Shown: one piece after another, positions 5,947 through 9,434 of the stretch
How the letters are laid out: each line of letters starts with the position of its first letter
Numbering within the stretch: position 1 is the first letter of the stretch
Assembly: GCF_947253395.1 (NCBI RefSeq)
Contig: NZ_CAMXYY010000056.1
Location: 1-9,434 of the forward strand
Reading direction: 5' to 3'
DNA: 9,434 bases
Origin: an uncultured Olegusella sp.
GTDB lineage: Bacteria; Actinomycetota; Coriobacteriia; Coriobacteriales; Atopobiaceae
The notes under the pieces: model-generated
The model's database searches: none
What the model was told of the DNA's origin: nothing
What the model saw: the letters and a program-made list of their open reading frames with translations, nothing else
Position numbers and translations under genes: made by a program

Positions 5947-8571
5947 ATGGCAGACAAACAGGCCTATATCGTCGTGGATAGCGACGACGCGCTCGATGGA
6001 GCGCTTGCGCAAATGCGTGAGGCACAAGCCATCTTCGCGACATACACCCAAGAGCAAGTTGACAAGATTTTCTATGAAGCAGCAATGGCAGCCAACAAGG
6101 CTCGTATCCCGCTTGCTCAGATGGCTGTCGAGGAGACGGGCATGGGCATCATGGAAGACAAAGTTATCAAGAATCACTTTGCTTCCGAATACATTTACAA
6201 CCAGTACAAAGATACCAAGACCTGCGGTGTTATCGAAGAAGATGCTGCGTTTGGCATGACCAAGATTGCAGAGCCCCTAGGTGTTGTAGCGGCAGTTATT
6301 CCTACTACCAATCCCACCTCTACGGCAATTTTTAAGTGCTTGCTGTGCCTTAAAACTCGCAATGCAATCATGATCTCTCCGCATCCTCGTGCAAAGAATT
6401 GTACGGCTGAGGCTGCTCGTATTATTGCTGAGGCAGCCGTTAGCGCAGGCGCACCTGCGGGTGTTGTTGGCTGGATTGCTTCTCCTTCGCTCGCTGCTAC
6501 CAATGGTCTTATGCGCGCGGCTGATATCATTTTGGCTACGGGTGGCCCTGGCATGGTTAGCGCTGCCTATAGCTCAGGTACTCCTGCTCTCGGTGTTGGT
6601 CCTGGCAACACACCAGCCATTATTGATTCTACGGCTGACATCAAGCTTGCCGTAAGCTCCATCATCCATTCCAAGACTTTTGATAATGGCATGATCTGTG
6701 CTTCCGAGCAGTCTGTGACTGTTTTGACTGACATTTATGACGAAGTTAAATCTGAGTTTGAGCATCGTGGCTGTGTCTTTTTATACGGTGATGACCTCGA
6801 GAAGGTCAAAAAGACTGTCATCATCAATGGTGGCGTTAATGCCAAGATTGTTGGTCAGTCTGCCCATACCATTGCCCAAATGGCAGGCGTTGAGGTTCCC
6901 GAGGGCACCAAGATTCTTATCGGTGAGGTTAGCGATGTCTCTCCTGCAGAAGAGATGGCTCACGAGAAGCTCTCTCCTGTGCTTGGCATGTACAAGGCTG
7001 AGACCTTTGAGGAAGCTCTTGCCAAAGCAGAGCGTTTGGTTGCTGATGGTGGCTATGGTCATACCGCTTCGCTTTATGTCAACGTAAATGAGCGCGAAAA
7101 GATTTCCGCTCATGCTGCTGCTATGAAGACCAGCCGTGTTCTCATCAATACTCCTTCTTCGCAAGGTGGTATTGGTGACATCTACAACTTTGCTCTAACT
7201 CCATCACTAACGCTGGGTTGCGGCTCTTGGGGCGGCAACTCCTTCTCCGGCAACATTGACGTCCACCAGCTGCTCAATACCAAGTCGGTGGCAGAGAGGC
7301 GTGAGAACATGCTGTGGGTACGTACTCCCGAGAAGGTCTACTTCAAGAAGGGCTGCATGCCTGTGGCCCTGCGTGAACTGAGCGCCGTCTATGGCAAGAA
7401 GCGCGCTTTCATCGTGACCGACCAATTCCTCTTTAAGTCTGGCTTTACCAAAAAGATTGAGGAGAGTCTAGACGCTCAAGGCATTGCCCACTCCAGCTTC
7501 TGGAATGTAGCTCCCGATCCCACGCTCCAGTCTGCAGAAGAGGGTCTGACCCAGCTGCGCGCCTTCGAGCCCGATTGCATTATTGCTATCGGTGGCGGTT
7601 CTGCTATGGACTGTGGCAAGATCATGTGGTCAATGTATGAGAACCCCGAGGAGAAGTTTGCTGATATGGCCATGGACTTCATGGACATTCGCAAGCGTGT
7701 GTATGACTTCCCCAAGATGGGCAAGAAAGCCTTCTTTGTTGCGATTCCTACCAGCTCAGGCACTGGCTCTGAGGTAACACCATTCTCCATCATTACCGAT
7801 GCCACTACAGGCATTAAGTACCCCATCACCGACTACGAACTTATGCCCAATATGGCCATCGTAGATACCAACAACATGATGACTCAGCCCAAGGGCTTGA
7901 CTTCCGCATCGGGCGTTGACGTCTTAACTCACTGCCTTGAGGCCTATGTTTCGGTTATGTCGAGTGACTTTACCGACCCTTGGGCTCTGCGTGGCATGAA
8001 GAATGTCTTTGATTATCTGCCTCGTGCCTATGACAACCCCAACGATGTTGAGGCACGTGATCACATGGCTAATGCTTCTTGCTTGGGCGGTCTTGCCTTT
8101 GCAAATGCTTTCTTGGGTGTCAATCACTCTATGGCTCACAAGCTGGGCGCTTATCACCACATTCCTCATGGTTGGGCAAATGCAGTGTTGCTTCAGCGTG
8201 TTATGCGCTACAACTCCTCTGAGCGTCCCGTCAAGATGGGGACCTTCCCTCAGTATGACCATCCCAAGACCTTGGCCCGCTATGCTGAGTGTGGCCGTTA
8301 CTGTGGGTGCAAGGGCAAGACGGATGAAGAAGTCTTTGAGAACTTCCTCAAAAAGATTGCTGAGCTCTTTGACCATGTAGGTGTCAAACACACCATTGCC
8401 GAATACGGTGTTGATGAGAAGTACTTCCTTGATACCCTCGACGAGATGAGTCTGAACGCCTTCAACGATCAGTGCACAGGCGCCAATCCTCGCTATCCGC
8501 TGGTCTCTGAGATCCGTGAGCTTTATCTCGACGCCTACTATGGTCGTCCCGCTAGTTCTTACGACGCATAA
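5947..8571 (+). CDS. adhE: Bifunctional acetaldehyde-CoA/alcohol dehydrogenase
   Basis: AdhE reduces acetyl-CoA to acetaldehyde and then to ethanol, using two NADH and so regenerating NAD+ during anaerobic growth. Family members assemble into cytoplasmic spirosome filaments. The 874-residue length matches the family (about 860-890). Residues 1 to about 450 are the aldehyde dehydrogenase half, with PTTNPTSTAIFK, SPHPRAK, LGVGPGNTPA and the catalytic cysteine C251 in FDNGMICASEQ. The iron-type alcohol dehydrogenase half starts near 455 (LWVRTPEKVYFKKGC). It shows the NAD-binding GGGSAMD (549-555), TSSGTGSE (602-609) and the metal ligands D658, H662, H727 and H741. All expected catalytic positions are intact and no frameshift is seen. 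The start at 5947 follows GGGAAGGGGAG. A kinase-like gene begins 36 bases after the stop with no terminator between, so both may share a transcript. Identity is very confident. Confidence 0.98.
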   Translation: MADKQAYIVVDSDDALDGALAQMREAQAIFATYTQEQVDKIFYEAAMAANKARIPLAQMAVEETGMGIMEDKVIKNHFASEYIYNQYKDTKTCGVIEEDAAFGMTKIAEPLGVVAAVIPTTNPTSTAIFKCLLCLKTRNAIMISPHPRAKNCTAEAARIIAEAAVSAGAPAGVVGWIASPSLAATNGLMRAADIILATGGPGMVSAAYSSGTPALGVGPGNTPAIIDSTADIKLAVSSIIHSKTFDNGMICASEQSVTVLTDIYDEVKSEFEHRGCVFLYGDDLEKVKKTVIINGGVNAKIVGQSAHTIAQMAGVEVPEGTKILIGEVSDVSPAEEMAHEKLSPVLGMYKAETFEEALAKAERLVADGGYGHTASLYVNVNEREKISAHAAAMKTSRVLINTPSSQGGIGDIYNFALTPSLTLGCGSWGGNSFSGNIDVHQLLNTKSVAERRENMLWVRTPEKVYFKKGCMPVALRELSAVYGKKRAFIVTDQFLFKSGFTKKIEESLDAQGIAHSSFWNVAPDPTLQSAEEGLTQLRAFEPDCIIAIGGGSAMDCGKIMWSMYENPEEKFADMAMDFMDIRKRVYDFPKMGKKAFFVAIPTSSGTGSEVTPFSIITDATTGIKYPITDYELMPNMAIVDTNNMMTQPKGLTSASGVDVLTHCLEAYVSVMSSDFTDPWALRGMKNVFDYLPRAYDNPNDVEARDHMANASCLGGLAFANAFLGVNHSMAHKLGAYHHIPHGWANAVLLQRVMRYNSSERPVKMGTFPQYDHPKTLARYAECGRYCGCKGKTDEEVFENFLKKIAELFDHVGVKHTIAEYGVDEKYFLDTLDEMSLNAFNDQCTGANPRYPLVSEIRELYLDAYYGRPASSYDA

Positions 8572-8595
8572 GCCAATCTGTACCGTTTCTTAAAA

Positions 8596-8601
8596 GAAGG
8601 G
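8596..8601 (+). promoter_or_regulatory. SD deciding the kinase-like gene start
   Basis: GAAGGG directly abuts an ATG at 8602 but is 6 bases before an in-frame ATG at 8608. The second is the better-spaced start. The product differs by two residues. Confidence 0.6.
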
Positions 8602-8607
8602 ATGGAC

Positions 8608-9408
8608 ATGAAGCTCTCTGATAGTAAAACCGAACTTGCACGTCGTCTTAACAAGGTTGTTTACCAAGATGGTAACCGCGTGGTGAAGGTCTTTAATGAC
8701 CAAAAGCCAGCCTCTGATGTTTTTAATGAGGCGCTCAACACTGCTCGTATTATGGGCACTGACATCAAGGTATCTGAGGTACTTGAGGTCTCGCGCATTG
8801 AGGGTGGTGAGTGGAATGGCAGCTGGGCTATTGCTAATAACTATATCCCTGGTCGCACTTTGCGTGAGATTGCAAGTGAGGTTGCCTACCCCGACAAAAA
8901 CAATCCTGACCTAGACAAGCTTCAAGAGTTCACCGAAATAATGGTTGACTTGCAGATTTCTGTTCAAGACGTCAAGGCACCCTTGCTTAATCGTCAAAAG
9001 GACAAGCTTGCTCGTATGGTCCACTCGGTCAAGGCGATAGATCCTTCAACCCGTTATGACCTTGAGCTGCGTGTTGATAGCCTGCACAACATCGGTGCAG
9101 TTTGTCATGGTGACTTTGTTCCGAGCAATATCATCGTTGCCGATGATGGAGAGCTCTACATCTGCGACTGGGCACACGTTACCTCTGGTGATCCTGTGGT
9201 GGATGCTGCCCAGACGTATCTGCTCCTCAAGCTTCGTCATCCTATTTGGGCTGAGAGCTATCTTGAGCTCTACACGCGCAAGGCTGATGTTGCCAAGCAA
9301 AAGATCCACTATTGGGTACCTGTTGTTGCTGCAGCCGAGCTTGCTCGCGGTCGCAAGCGTGATGAGGACTTCCTCATGGCACAAGTTAATGCGGGTGACT
9401 TCCAGTAG
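8608..9408 (+). CDS. Aminoglycoside phosphotransferase (APH)-like small-molecule kinase, substrate unknown
   Basis: This 266-residue soluble protein has the protein-kinase-like APH/choline kinase fold. In order, it shows a nucleotide-binding lysine K27 in RVVKVF, a helix glutamate near E41, a hinge-like IANNYIPGRTL (75-85), the catalytic-loop HGDFVPSN (167-174, with D169 and N174) and the metal-binding D187 in ICDWAH, followed by SGDPVVDAA. These residues suggest an active ATP-dependent kinase. Most chromosomal members of this superfamily are not resistance enzymes; they act on sugars, choline, thiamine, amino-sugars and similar compounds. The overall shape recalls the TIGR02172-type putative sugar kinases, which is a recollection and not a search result. 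It starts 36 bases after adhE and ends 20 bases before another possible start, so it probably lies within an operon. No specific substrate can be deduced. Confidence 0.82.
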   Translation: MKLSDSKTELARRLNKVVYQDGNRVVKVFNDQKPASDVFNEALNTARIMGTDIKVSEVLEVSRIEGGEWNGSWAIANNYIPGRTLREIASEVAYPDKNNPDLDKLQEFTEIMVDLQISVQDVKAPLLNRQKDKLARMVHSVKAIDPSTRYDLELRVDSLHNIGAVCHGDFVPSNIIVADDGELYICDWAHVTSGDPVVDAAQTYLLLKLRHPIWAESYLELYTRKADVAKQKIHYWVPVVAAAELARGRKRDEDFLMAQVNAGDFQ

Positions 9409-9428
9409 GTCTTTATATGAGGAAAAAG

Positions 9429-9434
9429 ATGGAG
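9429..9434 (+). CDS. Possible start of the next gene, cut by the window edge
   Basis: The ATG at 9429 is preceded by GAGG (9419-9422) at a 6-base spacing, 20 bases after the kinase stop. Only two codons are visible (Met-Glu). An alternative in-frame ATG at 9417 has no SD. The close spacing suggests that the operon continues beyond the window. Confidence 0.35.

Noticed and set aside
7924..8391. 155-codon open frame on the minus strand inside adhE
   Set aside because: The + strand carries the AdhE iron ligands here. The antisense frame has no SD or family resemblance and is explained by adhE codon bias.
8608..9408. Aminoglycoside resistance gene
   Set aside because: The fold and motifs match the superfamily, but nothing ties it to a known resistance enzyme. 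The setting is an ordinary chromosomal operon with no mobile element.

Overview
The window reads as an ordinary chromosomal segment of an anaerobic, fermentative actinobacterium. The best guess is class Coriobacteriia (Atopobium/Olsenella-like). This rests on three things: the actinobacterial GTNGKTS P-loop in FolC, a bifunctional AdhE typical of anaerobic ethanol formers, and roughly balanced base composition with strong SD sites. The lineage is inferred from protein character, not from a search. All convincing genes lie on the + strand. No rRNA, tRNA, insertion sequence, prophage or CRISPR array was seen.

Layout. (1) Bases 1-1301 hold the 3' part of folC, whose first few dozen codons lie upstream of the window. 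(2) A possible extended -10 promoter near 1369-1377 precedes a small membrane protein, 1417-1848, with a PLDc_N-like two-helix region and two C-terminal zinc ribbons. A clear intrinsic terminator closes this gene at 1871-1899. (3) A 421-base gap, 1849-2269, comes before thrS. Its second half has leader-like features: a 28-codon ORF with a good SD (2101-2187), a hairpin starting inside that ORF's stop codon (2186-2231), and two copies of GCCTCTTGA whose CCTCTT core is complementary to the thrS SD. (4) A probable operon follows: thrS (2270-4030), a CmpB/DUF1113-type five-helix membrane protein (4048-4878), and a shortened Cys/Met-metabolism PLP-fold protein (4919-5719) that appears to have lost the catalytic lysine and the PLP-binding aspartate. 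(5) After a 227-base gap with several small palindromes come adhE (5947-8571) and an aminoglycoside-phosphotransferase-like kinase (8608-9408). The start of a further gene may be visible at the right edge (9429).

How the genes relate. FolC (folate polyglutamylation), ThrRS (translation) and AdhE (acetyl-CoA to ethanol, NADH disposal) are housekeeping or core-fermentation enzymes. No single pathway ties the window together. The points most worth a second look are the ThrRS that lacks its TGS domain, the predicted catalytically dead PLP-fold protein in the same operon, and the thrS leader region, which does not look like a normal T-box.
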